This document shows, one piece after another, positions 32,511 to 41,236 of a stretch of 64,000 nucleotides of DNA. The number at the start of each line of letters is the position of its first letter. Position 1 is the first letter of the stretch. This DNA is from Rhizobium sp. BG4 (lineage in GTDB: Bacteria > Pseudomonadota > Alphaproteobacteria > Rhizobiales > Rhizobiaceae). The notes under the pieces were generated by a model, which worked only from the letters and a program-made list of their open reading frames with translations, was not told the origin of the DNA and made no database searches. The translations under genes were made by a program, and so were the position numbers. Location of the stretch: the NCBI RefSeq assembly GCF_016864575.1, contig NZ_CP044125.1, positions 3,702,001 through 3,766,000 on the forward strand, read 5' to 3'.

Positions 32511-34385
32511 ATGACATCGTTTTTCAAGGGTGCGGTCTCCGCACTGGCACTTTCCTGCGGCTTTGCGGCTCTCGCTGCACCCGCGCATGCCTATACGCTG
32601 ATGGACATGATCCGTGGCGACCGGCAGCGCACCCAGAGCACGATCATCGATCCTTCCAATCCGGCGCAGATGCCGACGATGCAGCCGCCGGTCAACGCGC
32701 CGCTGCCGAAGGTGACCGCACCGACCTATTATACCTATAAGCCGGACCCGATGCGTCTGGTGAACACGGCAAAGTTTGCGGATCCGGTCGTAACCGGTGC
32801 CGTCGTCGATGCGTCCGCAACGTCAGGCGACCAGTCGGGCGTTCAGCGGCGCTATCTCGCCGATGCCAAGGTTCGCGCTGACGCCAATGTCGCGAAGTCG
32901 CTGGAAACCTATTACGGCGATACCAAGAACCCGCTGGTCTGGGTGACCGGCACCGAAGTCAACGATCGCGCCAAGGCAGCCATGGGCTTCCTGGCAAACG
33001 CCGGCACCGTCGGCCTCGACCCGGCCGATTACGCTGTCAACCTTCCGGCTGCCGATCCGGCCAATCCGGACCCGACGGTTCGCGATCACGCGCTGACGCA
33101 GTTCGAGCTCGAGCTTTCGTCTAAGGTTCTGGCCTATGTTCAGGACACCGTGCGCGGCCGCATCGATCCGAACAAGCTGTCCGGCTATCACGATTTCAAG
33201 CGCAAGGTCGTCAATCTCGATCCGGTACTGAAGCTTGCCCGGATGAGCCCGGATGTCGGCGCCTATCTCGCCAGCCGCAGCCCGGATGGACGCGAGTTCG
33301 ACATCCTGAAGAAGGAACTTGCCAAGCTGAAGGCTGAAGGCGGCGATCAGGAGCAGATCACCATCTCGCTCAGCGGTCTGCTGCGCCCGGGCGACAGCTC
33401 GCCTGAAGTTGCCAACATCGTCAAGGCTGTCGGCAAGCATGGTTCTGAAGCGCTGAAGACCCAGCATGCGGCGATGCTTGCCGCTTACACCGGCGCTCCC
33501 GAATATTCGCCCGACGTCGTGTCGCTGGTCGAAGACTTCCAGAAGGAGCATGGCCTGAAGCCTGACGGCGTCATCGGCCAGGCGACCGTCCGCGTCATGA
33601 CCGGCGGCGACAGCAATACGGCAAAGATCAACAAGCTCGTCGTGGCCATGGAACAGGCCCGCTGGCTGCCGGAAGATCTCGGCCCGCGCTACGTGATGAT
33701 CAACCAGCCGGCCTTCATGGTCTATTACCACAACGACAACAAGGAACAGCTGTCGATGCGGGTGGTGGTCGGCCAGCCGTCGCACCAGACGTTCTTCTTC
33801 GAAGACCAGATCCAGACGGTCGAGTTCAACCCGTTCTGGGGCGTTCCGCAGTCGATCATCATCAACGAGATGCTGCCGAAGCTGCGCGCCGACCCGAACT
33901 ATCTCGACCGCATGGGCTATGAAGTCGCCGTCAACGGCCGCGCCGTTCCGTCGTCCAGCGTCGACTGGTACGGCTCGACGTCCAACGTTTCCGTGCGCCA
34001 GCCACCGAGCGGTGACAATGCTCTCGGCGAACTGAAGATCCTGTTCCCGAACGTCCATGCGATCTACATGCATGACACGCCGCAGCGCAGCTTCTTCAAG
34101 CGTGACATGCGCGCGCTCAGCCACGGCTGCGTCCGTCTTGCCGATCCGCGTGCGATGGCGGCTGCCGTGCTGAACACGACGGTCGACGATGTCGCCAAGC
34201 AGATCGCCGGCGGCCAGAACAAGGCCGTGTCCGTGCCGCAGCGGATCCCGATCTATATCGCCTACTTCACGGCCTGGCCGAACAAGGACGGCAATGTTGA
34301 ATATTTCAACGACGTCTATGATCGCGATACCTACACGATGAAGGCCTTCGACATCACCAGCAAAGCGCGTGGCGCTCAGATCTGA
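32511..34385 (+). CDS. L,D-transpeptidase with peptidoglycan-binding domain (YcbB/LdtD-like)
   Basis: 624 residues. Signal peptide about 1-27 (AHA). A long N-terminal region, a PG_binding_1 repeat (about 340-365, EDFQKEHGLKPDGVIGQATV) and a C-terminal YkuD catalytic domain with the active-site motif S-H-G-C-V-R-L (His538, Cys540). The size and order match YcbB-type enzymes that make 3-3 cross-links in peptidoglycan, which are abundant in Rhizobiales. ATG at 32511 follows GGAAAAAG; an upstream start at 32463 would mask the signal peptide. A strong terminator follows. Confidence 0.92.
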   Translation: MTSFFKGAVSALALSCGFAALAAPAHAYTLMDMIRGDRQRTQSTIIDPSNPAQMPTMQPPVNAPLPKVTAPTYYTYKPDPMRLVNTAKFADPVVTGAVVDASATSGDQSGVQRRYLADAKVRADANVAKSLETYYGDTKNPLVWVTGTEVNDRAKAAMGFLANAGTVGLDPADYAVNLPAADPANPDPTVRDHALTQFELELSSKVLAYVQDTVRGRIDPNKLSGYHDFKRKVVNLDPVLKLARMSPDVGAYLASRSPDGREFDILKKELAKLKAEGGDQEQITISLSGLLRPGDSSPEVANIVKAVGKHGSEALKTQHAAMLAAYTGAPEYSPDVVSLVEDFQKEHGLKPDGVIGQATVRVMTGGDSNTAKINKLVVAMEQARWLPEDLGPRYVMINQPAFMVYYHNDNKEQLSMRVVVGQPSHQTFFFEDQIQTVEFNPFWGVPQSIIINEMLPKLRADPNYLDRMGYEVAVNGRAVPSSSVDWYGSTSNVSVRQPPSGDNALGELKILFPNVHAIYMHDTPQRSFFKRDMRALSHGCVRLADPRAMAAAVLNTTVDDVAKQIAGGQNKAVSVPQRIPIYIAYFTAWPNKDGNVEYFNDVYDRDTYTMKAFDITSKARGAQI

Positions 34386-34402
34386 GCCGCCAGGTAATTA
34401 TG

Positions 34403-34430
34403 AAAAAGGCGGCCGGTGGCCGCCTTTTTT
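34403..34430. terminator. Terminator between L,D-transpeptidase gene and gph
   Basis: AAAAAGGCGGCC-GGT-GGCCGCCTTTTTT: a GC-rich stem with a three-base loop and symmetrical A and T runs, so it works in both directions for the two convergent genes. Confidence 0.9.
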
Positions 34431-34449
34431 GTTTGCTCTGATCGCCGGC

Positions 34450-35157
34450 TCAGACAGCCTGTGCAGCCTTGTTGCTTGCCGCGTAATCGCGGATCAACGC
34501 GTCGGCGAAATCGGGTGTCAGCTCATCGAAATGCTGGATGATCCGGGTGGGCTCCAGGCTTTCGATCGGCACATCCGAATAACCGAAGGGGACGCCGATC
34601 GAGGCGACAGCGGCGTTCTTGGCAACGGCGATGTCGTTGAAGCTGTCGCCGACCATGATGCTGCGCTCGGGCGTGCCGCCGGCCTTTTCGATCGTCCCGA
34701 GCAGGTGGCGGGCGTCGGGCTTGCGGACCGGGAAGGTATCGCCGCCGGTGATCGCTGCGAAATAATGCGTGAGGCCGAGCGCGTCGATCAGCGTGCGCGC
34801 CAGTGATTCCAGCTTGTTGGTGCAGACGGCGAGCGTGAAGCCGTTTGCCTTAAGAGTGTCCATCGCGGCGATCAGGCCCGGATAGGGTTTGGTGTGGCCG
34901 GGCATGGTCGAGCTGTAATGCGCGATGAAGCGCTGCAGCAGCGGCCCGGACTCGTCTTCGGTCAGCGGATGGCCGTGCAGCTTGCAGGCGCGCTCGATCA
35001 TCACCTTGGCGCCGTGGCCGACGAGATGGGTGAGGTCGTCATAGCTGACCGGCGCAAGGCCGATGGAGGCAATCGTGTGGTTCAGGCTGTTAATGAGATC
35101 GGCATGCGTGTCGAGCAGCGTGCCGTCGAGATCGAATACGACAAGGGCAGGGGTCAA
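34450..35157 (-). CDS. gph: Phosphoglycolate phosphatase (HAD superfamily)
   Basis: 235 residues. HAD motif I FDLDGTLLDT with Asp9 and Asp11, motif II in CTNK, motif III/IV K-P ... GDSFNDI. The cap region and length fit Gph, which removes phosphoglycolate arising from DNA repair or Rubisco. TTG start at 35157 with GAGG upstream. Divergent from rpiA. Related HAD enzymes act on other sugar phosphates, so the substrate is probable, not proven. Confidence 0.85.
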   Translation of the reverse strand: MTPALVVFDLDGTLLDTHADLINSLNHTIASIGLAPVSYDDLTHLVGHGAKVMIERACKLHGHPLTEDESGPLLQRFIAHYSSTMPGHTKPYPGLIAAMDTLKANGFTLAVCTNKLESLARTLIDALGLTHYFAAITGGDTFPVRKPDARHLLGTIEKAGGTPERSIMVGDSFNDIAVAKNAAVASIGVPFGYSDVPIESLEPTRIIQHFDELTPDFADALIRDYAASNKAAQAV

Positions 35158-35352
35158 AGTCTATTGCCTCTTCATGAAATGCTGATGGTCCGGAGTAGGG
35201 TAAGGAGGCCGGAAAAGCAACGCCAAGACTAGCTTTTGGCGGGTGGGCGCGGATGCTTCTGCTTTTCAGTTTGCTACGGTTATTTTGGCTTTCGTTTGGC
35301 AAACGAGCCGTGTAAACAGCACATCCAACGAAACAATCGGAGTAAGCGGCGC

Positions 35353-36051
35353 ATGGATGCCCGCGAAATGAAGATCAAGGCCGCCGAGGTGGCGCTGACC
35401 CATGTGGAAAGCGGCATGCGCCTCGGAATCGGTACGGGGAGCACTGCGGAGGAATTCGTCCGGCTGCTGGCGGAAAAGGTCGCCGGCGGCTTCAAGGTCG
35501 AAGGCGTTCCGACATCCGAACGCACGGCGCGGCTCTGCGTCGAACTCGGCGTTCCCCTGAAATCGCTCGACGAACTGCCGGAGCTCGACCTGACGATCGA
35601 TGGCGCCGACGAGGTCGATGGTGCCTTGCGGCTTATCAAGGGCGGCGGCGGTGCGCTGCTGCGCGAAAAGATCGTCGCTGCCGCGTCCGGGCGTATGGTC
35701 GTCATTGCCGACGAGAGCAAGCTGGTCGAGACGCTCGGTTGCTTCCCGCTGCCGATCGAAGTCAATCCTTTCGGCCTCGTTTCGACGCGCATGGCGATCG
35801 AAAAGGTTGCAAGCAAGCTCGGTCTGACGGGTGGTCTGTCGCTGCGCCGTTCCGGCGACGGCGATTTCATGACGGATGGCGGCCATCACATCATCGATGC
35901 ATCATTTGGCCGTATTCCTGATGCAGAGGCGCTCTCGAGCGAGCTGAACTCGATACCCGGTGTCGTTGAGCACGGGCTTTTTCTCAATATGGCGGCACTT
36001 GCGATCATTGCTGGTCCTTCCGGTGCACGCACGCTGCAGGCGAACAGATAA
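35353..36051 (+). CDS. rpiA: Ribose-5-phosphate isomerase A
   Basis: 232 residues, typical length. GIGTGSTAEEF phosphate loop, DGADEVDGALRLIKGGGGALLREK active-site region with the catalytic acid, and the C-terminal GVVEHGLF are all present. It interconverts ribose- and ribulose-5-phosphate in the pentose phosphate pathway. ATG at 35353 follows GGAGTAAGC; an upstream frame from 35236 is leader. The DUF2059 gene follows after 17 bases and is likely co-transcribed. Confidence 0.95.
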   Translation: MDAREMKIKAAEVALTHVESGMRLGIGTGSTAEEFVRLLAEKVAGGFKVEGVPTSERTARLCVELGVPLKSLDELPELDLTIDGADEVDGALRLIKGGGGALLREKIVAAASGRMVVIADESKLVETLGCFPLPIEVNPFGLVSTRMAIEKVASKLGLTGGLSLRRSGDGDFMTDGGHHIIDASFGRIPDAEALSSELNSIPGVVEHGLFLNMAALAIIAGPSGARTLQANR

Positions 36052-36068
36052 CAGGAGCACTGAAACTC

Positions 36069-36704
36069 ATGAAGAAATTTGCAGGTCTTGGCCGTATCGC
36101 CGCTGCGACCGTTATTCTCTCCAGCTTCGCTTTCGGTACCGCCGTCAAGGCTCAGGAAGTTACGGACGAGCAGCTGAAGGCAGCGCGCGCGGCAATCGCT
36201 GCGATCGGCGCCACCGCTCAGTTCGACAACATCCTGCCGGGCCTCGCCGAACGCCTGAAGGCCGGTCTGATCCAGGATTCGCCGAACTACGAAGACCAGA
36301 TCTCGCAGACGGTCGATGCGACGGCGCTTGCTCTGGCGCCGCGCCGCGCCGATCTCGAAAAGGAAGCCGCAACCAACTACGCCAAGGCCTTCACGGTTGA
36401 AGAGCTGAAGGCAATTGCCGATTTCTACAGCTCCGACGTCGGCAAGAAGCTGCTCAAGGACGGCCCGATCGCTTCGCGCGAAACCAACCGCGCCGCAGAC
36501 ATCTGGGCACAGGGCATTGCCCGCGATCTGCAGAAAAATGCCAGCGACGAGCTGAGCAAGGTCATCAAGGTCGAGCCGGTCCAGCTCGATACGCCGGCTG
36601 CAGCACCGGCCGATGCCCCGGCCGCCCAGGCGCCTGCAAAGGCTCCGGCCAAGGCTCCTGCAAAGGCTCCGGCACCGGCCCTGAACCTGCAGACCCCGCA
36701 ATAA
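36069..36704 (+). CDS. DUF2059 periplasmic protein with Ala/Pro/Lys tail
   Basis: 211 residues. Signal peptide about 1-28 (VKA-QE). The central helical DUF2059 domain (about 85-160, ending FYSSDVGKKLL ... ) is found in many secreted alphaproteobacterial proteins of unknown role. The last 45 residues are a low-complexity A-P-A-K tract (APAKAPAKAPAKAP), which may interact with the wall. ATG follows CAGGAGC. Second gene after rpiA; terminator follows. Confidence 0.87.
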   Translation: MKKFAGLGRIAAATVILSSFAFGTAVKAQEVTDEQLKAARAAIAAIGATAQFDNILPGLAERLKAGLIQDSPNYEDQISQTVDATALALAPRRADLEKEAATNYAKAFTVEELKAIADFYSSDVGKKLLKDGPIASRETNRAADIWAQGIARDLQKNASDELSKVIKVEPVQLDTPAAAPADAPAAQAPAKAPAKAPAKAPAPALNLQTPQ

Positions 36705-36728
36705 GCATCTTCACAATCCGCATGATGA

Positions 36729-36757
36729 AAGCCCGGCTCGCGCCGGGCTTTTGTTTT
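36729..36757 (+). terminator. Terminator after the rpiA-DUF2059 operon
   Basis: AAGCCCGGC-TCGC-GCCGGGCTT followed by TTGTTTT, 24 bases after the DUF2059 stop. Ends 65 bases before gor, so gor has its own promoter. Confidence 0.88.
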
Positions 36758-36821
36758 GGCGGCGACCGATACTATATGCAGGGTCATTGTCCCTCCCGAT
36801 TCCCAAACGGAGCATTCCCCC

Positions 36822-38207
36822 ATGTCCTCATATGATTACGACCTCTTCGTCATTGGTGGCGGTTCGGGAGGCGTAAGAGGCGCGCGCGTCGCCGCCTCGC
36901 TCGGCAAGAAGGTGGCGATCGCCGAGGAATATCGCTACGGCGGCACCTGCGTCATCCGCGGCTGCGTGCCGAAGAAGCTGTTCGTCTATGCCTCGCAGTA
37001 TCATGAGCATTTCGAGGATGCGGCCGGTTTTGGCTGGACGGTCGGCGAGAGCAGCTTCGACTGGAAGAAGCTGATCGCCGCCAAGGACGTCGAGATCGCC
37101 CGGCTTGAAGGTCTCTACAAGAAGGGCCTCTCGAATGCGAATGCCGAGATCCTCGAAACGCGCGCCGAACTGATCGATCGCCATACGGTGCGACTCGTCA
37201 AGACTGGGCAGACGGTGACGGCGAAGACGATCGTGATTGCGACCGGTGGCCGCCCGAATGAACACAAGGCGCTTCCCGGGTACGAGCTCTGCATTTCCTC
37301 CAACGAGGCCTTCCATCTCGAAGAGCTGCCGAAGTCGATCGTCATTGCCGGCGGCGGCTATATCGCTGTCGAATTCGCCAATGTCTTCCATGGCCTCGGC
37401 GTCGAGACGACGCTGATCTATCGCGGCGCGGAGATCCTGTCGCGCTTCGACCATGACCTGCGCCGCGGCCTGCATGAGGCGATGGTCGCCAAGGGGATCC
37501 GCATTCTCTGCCATGACGTGATCGAGAAGGTTTCGAAGGGCGCCGACGGCCTTGTCGTCGAAACGAAGAACAACGGTACGCTGAATGCCGGCGTGGTGAT
37601 GCTGGCGCTTGGCCGCGATCCGAACACTGAGGGCCTTGGTCTCGAAGCAGCGGGCGTCAAGACCGATGCGCGCGGCGCCATCGTTGTCGACGAATATTCG
37701 CGCACCAGCGTCGACAACATCTACGCGCTCGGCGATGTCACCGACCGGGTACAGCTGACGCCGGTGGCGATCCACGAGGCAATGTGCTTCATCGAGACCG
37801 AATACAAGAACAACCCGACCAAGCCGGATCACGAGACGATCGCGACCGCCGTCTTCTCGCAGCCCGAAATCGGCACCGTCGGCCTGACGGAAGAGGCGGC
37901 GGCCAAGACCTACAAGGAAATCGAGGTCTACCGCGCGCAGTTCCGGCCGCTGAAGGCGACGTTGTCAGGCCGCGGCGAGAAGATGCTGATGAAGCTGATC
38001 GTCGATGCAGCCAGCCGCAAGGTGATCGGGGCGCACATCCTCGGTCACGACGCCGGCGAAATGGCGCAGATCCTCGGTATCACGTTGAAGGCTGGATGCA
38101 CCAAGGACGATTTCGACCGCACAATGGCGGTTCATCCGACAGCGGCGGAAGAGCTCGTCACCATGTATGCGCCGAGCTACCGCATCGTCGACGGCCAGAA
38201 GGTCTGA
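36822..38207 (+). CDS. gor: Glutathione-disulfide reductase
   Basis: 461-residue FAD/NADPH oxidoreductase. FAD motif GGGSGGVRGA at 12-21, redox disulfide Cys43/Cys48 in GGTCVIRGCVPKK, NADPH motif GGGYIAVEFA and the C-terminal HPTAAEE with catalytic His. It regenerates reduced glutathione. The IRGC-V-P-K-K wording separates it from lipoamide and mercuric reductases. ATG at 36822 (SSYDYDLFV) is preceded by ACGGAGC; an upstream frame start at 36756 lies in the terminator. Confidence 0.95.
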   Translation: MSSYDYDLFVIGGGSGGVRGARVAASLGKKVAIAEEYRYGGTCVIRGCVPKKLFVYASQYHEHFEDAAGFGWTVGESSFDWKKLIAAKDVEIARLEGLYKKGLSNANAEILETRAELIDRHTVRLVKTGQTVTAKTIVIATGGRPNEHKALPGYELCISSNEAFHLEELPKSIVIAGGGYIAVEFANVFHGLGVETTLIYRGAEILSRFDHDLRRGLHEAMVAKGIRILCHDVIEKVSKGADGLVVETKNNGTLNAGVVMLALGRDPNTEGLGLEAAGVKTDARGAIVVDEYSRTSVDNIYALGDVTDRVQLTPVAIHEAMCFIETEYKNNPTKPDHETIATAVFSQPEIGTVGLTEEAAAKTYKEIEVYRAQFRPLKATLSGRGEKMLMKLIVDAASRKVIGAHILGHDAGEMAQILGITLKAGCTKDDFDRTMAVHPTAAEELVTMYAPSYRIVDGQKV

Positions 38208-38210
38208 CGG

Positions 38211-39521
38211 TCAGCTGGTGATCCGCGGCATGCGGATCACCTTCAGGAAAAGCGCGTTCATCGCCTGGGCGATACCATCGGTTGGCGTCACCTCGAAATA
38301 GAGGCCGGGCGAGGCGCATTCTGCCATCTTGGTCGGGATCTGGCTCTGGAAGGGCTTGATCCAGCTATTGTACCAGCTGTTGTTCGGCAGGGGCAGGTAG
38401 GTGGTGTAGAGCACGGCGATCTTGATGCCCTTGTCCTTCAGCGGCTTGCAGAAGGAAGTGTCGATCGGCTCTTGGCAGCGGCCGCCCGTCGTCGCCTTGG
38501 TGCAGGTGCTTGGCTTGTAGCTGTCGCCGACGCCATCGGAAACGAAGAACAGGATCTTCTGCGGCTGGGTCTGCGTGTTGCCATCGCCCTGATCGCCGAT
38601 GATCGTCTTCATCTGCGTCAGCGCATTGTCGAAGCTGGTCTGCTGGTCGTTGTTGTAGCCCTGGTAGGGGATCGACATCAGGTCGACCGCATTGGTGTAG
38701 TTCGCCACTTTGTCGAGATCGGTGATCGGGCTGGAGATCGTCGTCAGGTTGGCGTCCTGGGCGCGCTGGCCGAACGTATAGACACCCATGGAAAACTGAT
38801 TGTCGCTGACGCGCTGGGTCTTGGCGGTCTGGGTAAGCTGCTGCGTTGCCTGGCGCACGACGTCGATGCGCAGCGTCACGTTGTTCTTCTTGGCGAGATT
38901 GTAGTAGCTGTTGGGGTCCTCGACGCCGGCATCGGAGACGACATGGCAGGCGAAGGCGCAGGTATCGGGCGTCTTCTTTTCCATCGTCGCGACATCGGTC
39001 GGCGTGGCGCCGACGCCCATCGATGGGGTGTTGTCGAGCAGGATGTAGAAGTTCATGAAGGCGGCGGTCTGGAAGACCGCATTCGCCGTGCCGCTGATGT
39101 CGATGGTGTTACGGCCGAAGATCTGCATGAAGGTCGTCGGGACTGAGGCGCTGAAGGTCACCTGCGAGTTCAGCTGATTGGAGACCTTGTTGACCTGGAT
39201 GTCGACATTGACATTGCTGGCCGTCAGTTCGCCCTGCATCTGCGACATGAAGATGCTGCGGGCATCCGTCTGGCCGACTGTGAGCGTGCCGTCGCCGCTC
39301 ATGGTCATCGCCTGGGTCACGGCATTGGATTTCTGCGAGATGGCGCCGACGGCGGCGGCGTCTGCAGCGGCGTAGAGCTGCGTGCGCAGGCTCATCGCGT
39401 GGCCGTAGTCGATCGCCATGCCGGCCGAGCCAATCAGCGGCACCATGAGCAGCGCCGTCAACATCCCGAAATTGCCAGAGCGATCAGCGAGCAAGCGGCG
39501 GGTAAACATGGGGCGCAGCAT
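38211..39521 (-). CDS. TadG-like pilus assembly protein with vWA domain
   Basis: 436 residues. An N-terminal class III prepilin-like segment (about 13-38: R-S-G-N-F-G then hydrophobic) anchors it in the inner membrane; the rest is periplasmic. A von Willebrand A region starts near residue 155 with the MIDAS-like DNTPSMG (Thr replaces the usual first Ser of DxSxS) and includes ILFFVSDGVGD. TadG proteins belong to Flp/Tad pilus systems. ATG at 39521 is used; 39509 is possible. It converges with gor, three bases apart. No pilin, ATPase or platform gene is nearby. Confidence 0.83.
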   Translation of the reverse strand: MLRPMFTRRLLADRSGNFGMLTALLMVPLIGSAGMAIDYGHAMSLRTQLYAAADAAAVGAISQKSNAVTQAMTMSGDGTLTVGQTDARSIFMSQMQGELTASNVNVDIQVNKVSNQLNSQVTFSASVPTTFMQIFGRNTIDISGTANAVFQTAAFMNFYILLDNTPSMGVGATPTDVATMEKKTPDTCAFACHVVSDAGVEDPNSYYNLAKKNNVTLRIDVVRQATQQLTQTAKTQRVSDNQFSMGVYTFGQRAQDANLTTISSPITDLDKVANYTNAVDLMSIPYQGYNNDQQTSFDNALTQMKTIIGDQGDGNTQTQPQKILFFVSDGVGDSYKPSTCTKATTGGRCQEPIDTSFCKPLKDKGIKIAVLYTTYLPLPNNSWYNSWIKPFQSQIPTKMAECASPGLYFEVTPTDGIAQAMNALFLKVIRMPRITS

Positions 39522-39774
39522 CCCTCTATAGGCGCGTCGAGGGCCGGCACCGCGCCGGTCCCCTGGATATCGAGGGGTGTTGTAACAGTGAAAGCTAAAT
39601 CAGCCGCAAAATGATGTGGTATAGTTTGTCTTAACGGCCGGGATTGAAGAGTGGCTGCGGCATTCCTTTATATGCTGCAAAACGTCGTTCTTTGCGCCTG
39701 AAACTGTCTGAAACGCCGCTAGGCAAGTCGGACCTAAAGGTTTATAAGCCGCCGTTATTCTCTAGGGACAAAGA

Positions 39775-39793
39775 CGCCGGATGGTGTCCGGCG
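39775..39793 (+). promoter_or_regulatory. Small hairpin in the aroG leader
   Basis: CGCCGGA-TGGTG-TCCGGCG ends six bases before the AAAGGTGAG ribosome site of aroG. It may affect translation initiation; there is no sign of a leader peptide rich in aromatic codons. Confidence 0.35.
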
Positions 39794-39810
39794 CAATAAA
39801 GGTGAGTAAG

Positions 39811-41184
39811 ATGGCACAGACTTGGACCCCGAGCAGTTGGCGGCAAAAACCGATCCAGCAGGTTCCGGAATATCCGGACGCAGCCGCGTTGGCGGCAACG
39901 GAAGCCCAGCTTGCCACCTATCCGCCGCTGGTTTTTGCCGGTGAGGCCCGCCGCCTCAAGAAGCAGCTCGCAAGCGTTGCCAATGGCGATGCGTTCCTGC
40001 TGCAGGGCGGCGATTGCGCCGAGAGCTTCGCCGAACACGGCGCCGACAACATCCGCGACTTCTTCCGCGCCTTCCTGCAGATGGCCGTCGTGCTGACCTA
40101 TGGCGCGCAGCTGCCTGTCGTTAAGGTCGGCCGTATCGCCGGTCAGTTCGCCAAGCCGCGTTCGTCGAACATCGAAACGATGAACGGCGTGTCGCTGCCG
40201 AGCTACCGCGGTGACGTCATCAACGGCATCGAATTCACCGAGGAAGCCCGCATTCCGAACCCGGAACGCCAGCTCGACGCCTACCGCCAGTCGGCGGCGA
40301 CGCTGAACCTGCTGCGCGCCTTCGCGATGGGCGGTTACGCCAATCTCGAAAACGTTCACCAGTGGATGCTCGGCTTCATCAAGGATAGCCCGCAGGCAGA
40401 CCGCTACCGCAAGCTCGCCGACCGCATTTCCGAAACCATGGACTTCATGAAGGCCATCGGTATCACCGCGGAAAACCAGCCGAGCCTGCGCGAAACGGAT
40501 TTCTTCACCAGCCACGAAGCGCTGCTGCTTGGCTATGAAGAAGCGCTGACCCGCGTCGACTCCACCTCGGGCGACTGGTACGCGACCTCCGGCCACATGA
40601 TCTGGATCGGCGACCGCACGCGTCAGCTCGACCATGCGCATGTCGAGTATTTCCGCGGCATCAAGAACCCGATCGGCCTGAAGTGCGGTCCGTCGCTGAC
40701 GCCTGACAACCTGATCGAGCTCATCGATGCGCTGAACCCGGCCAACGAAGCCGGCCGTCTGACGCTGATCTGCCGTTTCGGCCACGACAAGGTTGCCGAC
40801 AACCTGCCGAAGCTGATCCGCGCCGTCGAGAAGGAAGGCCGCAAGGTCGTCTGGTCCTGCGACCCGATGCATGGCAACACGATCACGCTCAACCACTACA
40901 AGACGCGTCCGTTCGAGCGGATCCTGTCGGAAGTCGAAAGCTTCTTCCAAATTCACCGCGCCGAAGGCACGCATCCGGGTGGCATCCATATCGAGATGAC
41001 CGGCAAGGACGTCACCGAATGCACCGGCGGCGCCCGCGCCGTGACGGCAGATTCGCTGTCCGACCGCTACCACACGCATTGCGACCCGCGTCTCAATGCC
41101 GACCAGGCTCTCGAGCTGGCATTCCTGCTGGCAGAGCGCATGAAGGGCGGCCGCGACGAGAAGCGCATGGCAGCCAGCGCCTGA
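39811..41184 (+). CDS. aroG: 3-deoxy-7-phosphoheptulonate synthase, class II
   Basis: 457 residues of the plant-like (class II) DAHP synthase family, the first enzyme of the shikimate pathway. The N-terminal W-T-P-x-S-W-R-x-x-P-I-x-Q-x-P-x-Y-P signature, GDCAESF, CDPMHGNT and the metal-binding GGIHIEMTGKDVTEC are intact. ATG at 39811 follows AAAGGTGAG; the frame start at 39781 is leader. It lies on the plus strand between two minus-strand TadG-like genes. Feedback properties cannot be read. Confidence 0.95.
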   Translation: MAQTWTPSSWRQKPIQQVPEYPDAAALAATEAQLATYPPLVFAGEARRLKKQLASVANGDAFLLQGGDCAESFAEHGADNIRDFFRAFLQMAVVLTYGAQLPVVKVGRIAGQFAKPRSSNIETMNGVSLPSYRGDVINGIEFTEEARIPNPERQLDAYRQSAATLNLLRAFAMGGYANLENVHQWMLGFIKDSPQADRYRKLADRISETMDFMKAIGITAENQPSLRETDFFTSHEALLLGYEEALTRVDSTSGDWYATSGHMIWIGDRTRQLDHAHVEYFRGIKNPIGLKCGPSLTPDNLIELIDALNPANEAGRLTLICRFGHDKVADNLPKLIRAVEKEGRKVVWSCDPMHGNTITLNHYKTRPFERILSEVESFFQIHRAEGTHPGGIHIEMTGKDVTECTGGARAVTADSLSDRYHTHCDPRLNADQALELAFLLAERMKGGRDEKRMAASA

Positions 41185-41206
41185 TCTGCTGATATCGTGA
41201 ATGACG

Positions 41207-41236
41207 AAAAGCCCGGCTTCGCGCCGGGCTTTTTTA
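41207..41236. terminator. Terminator between aroG and the TadG-like gene
   Basis: AAAAGCCCGGC-TTCGC-GCCGGGCTTTTTT, symmetric enough to act both ways; its end overlaps the stop of the convergent TadG-like gene. Confidence 0.9.
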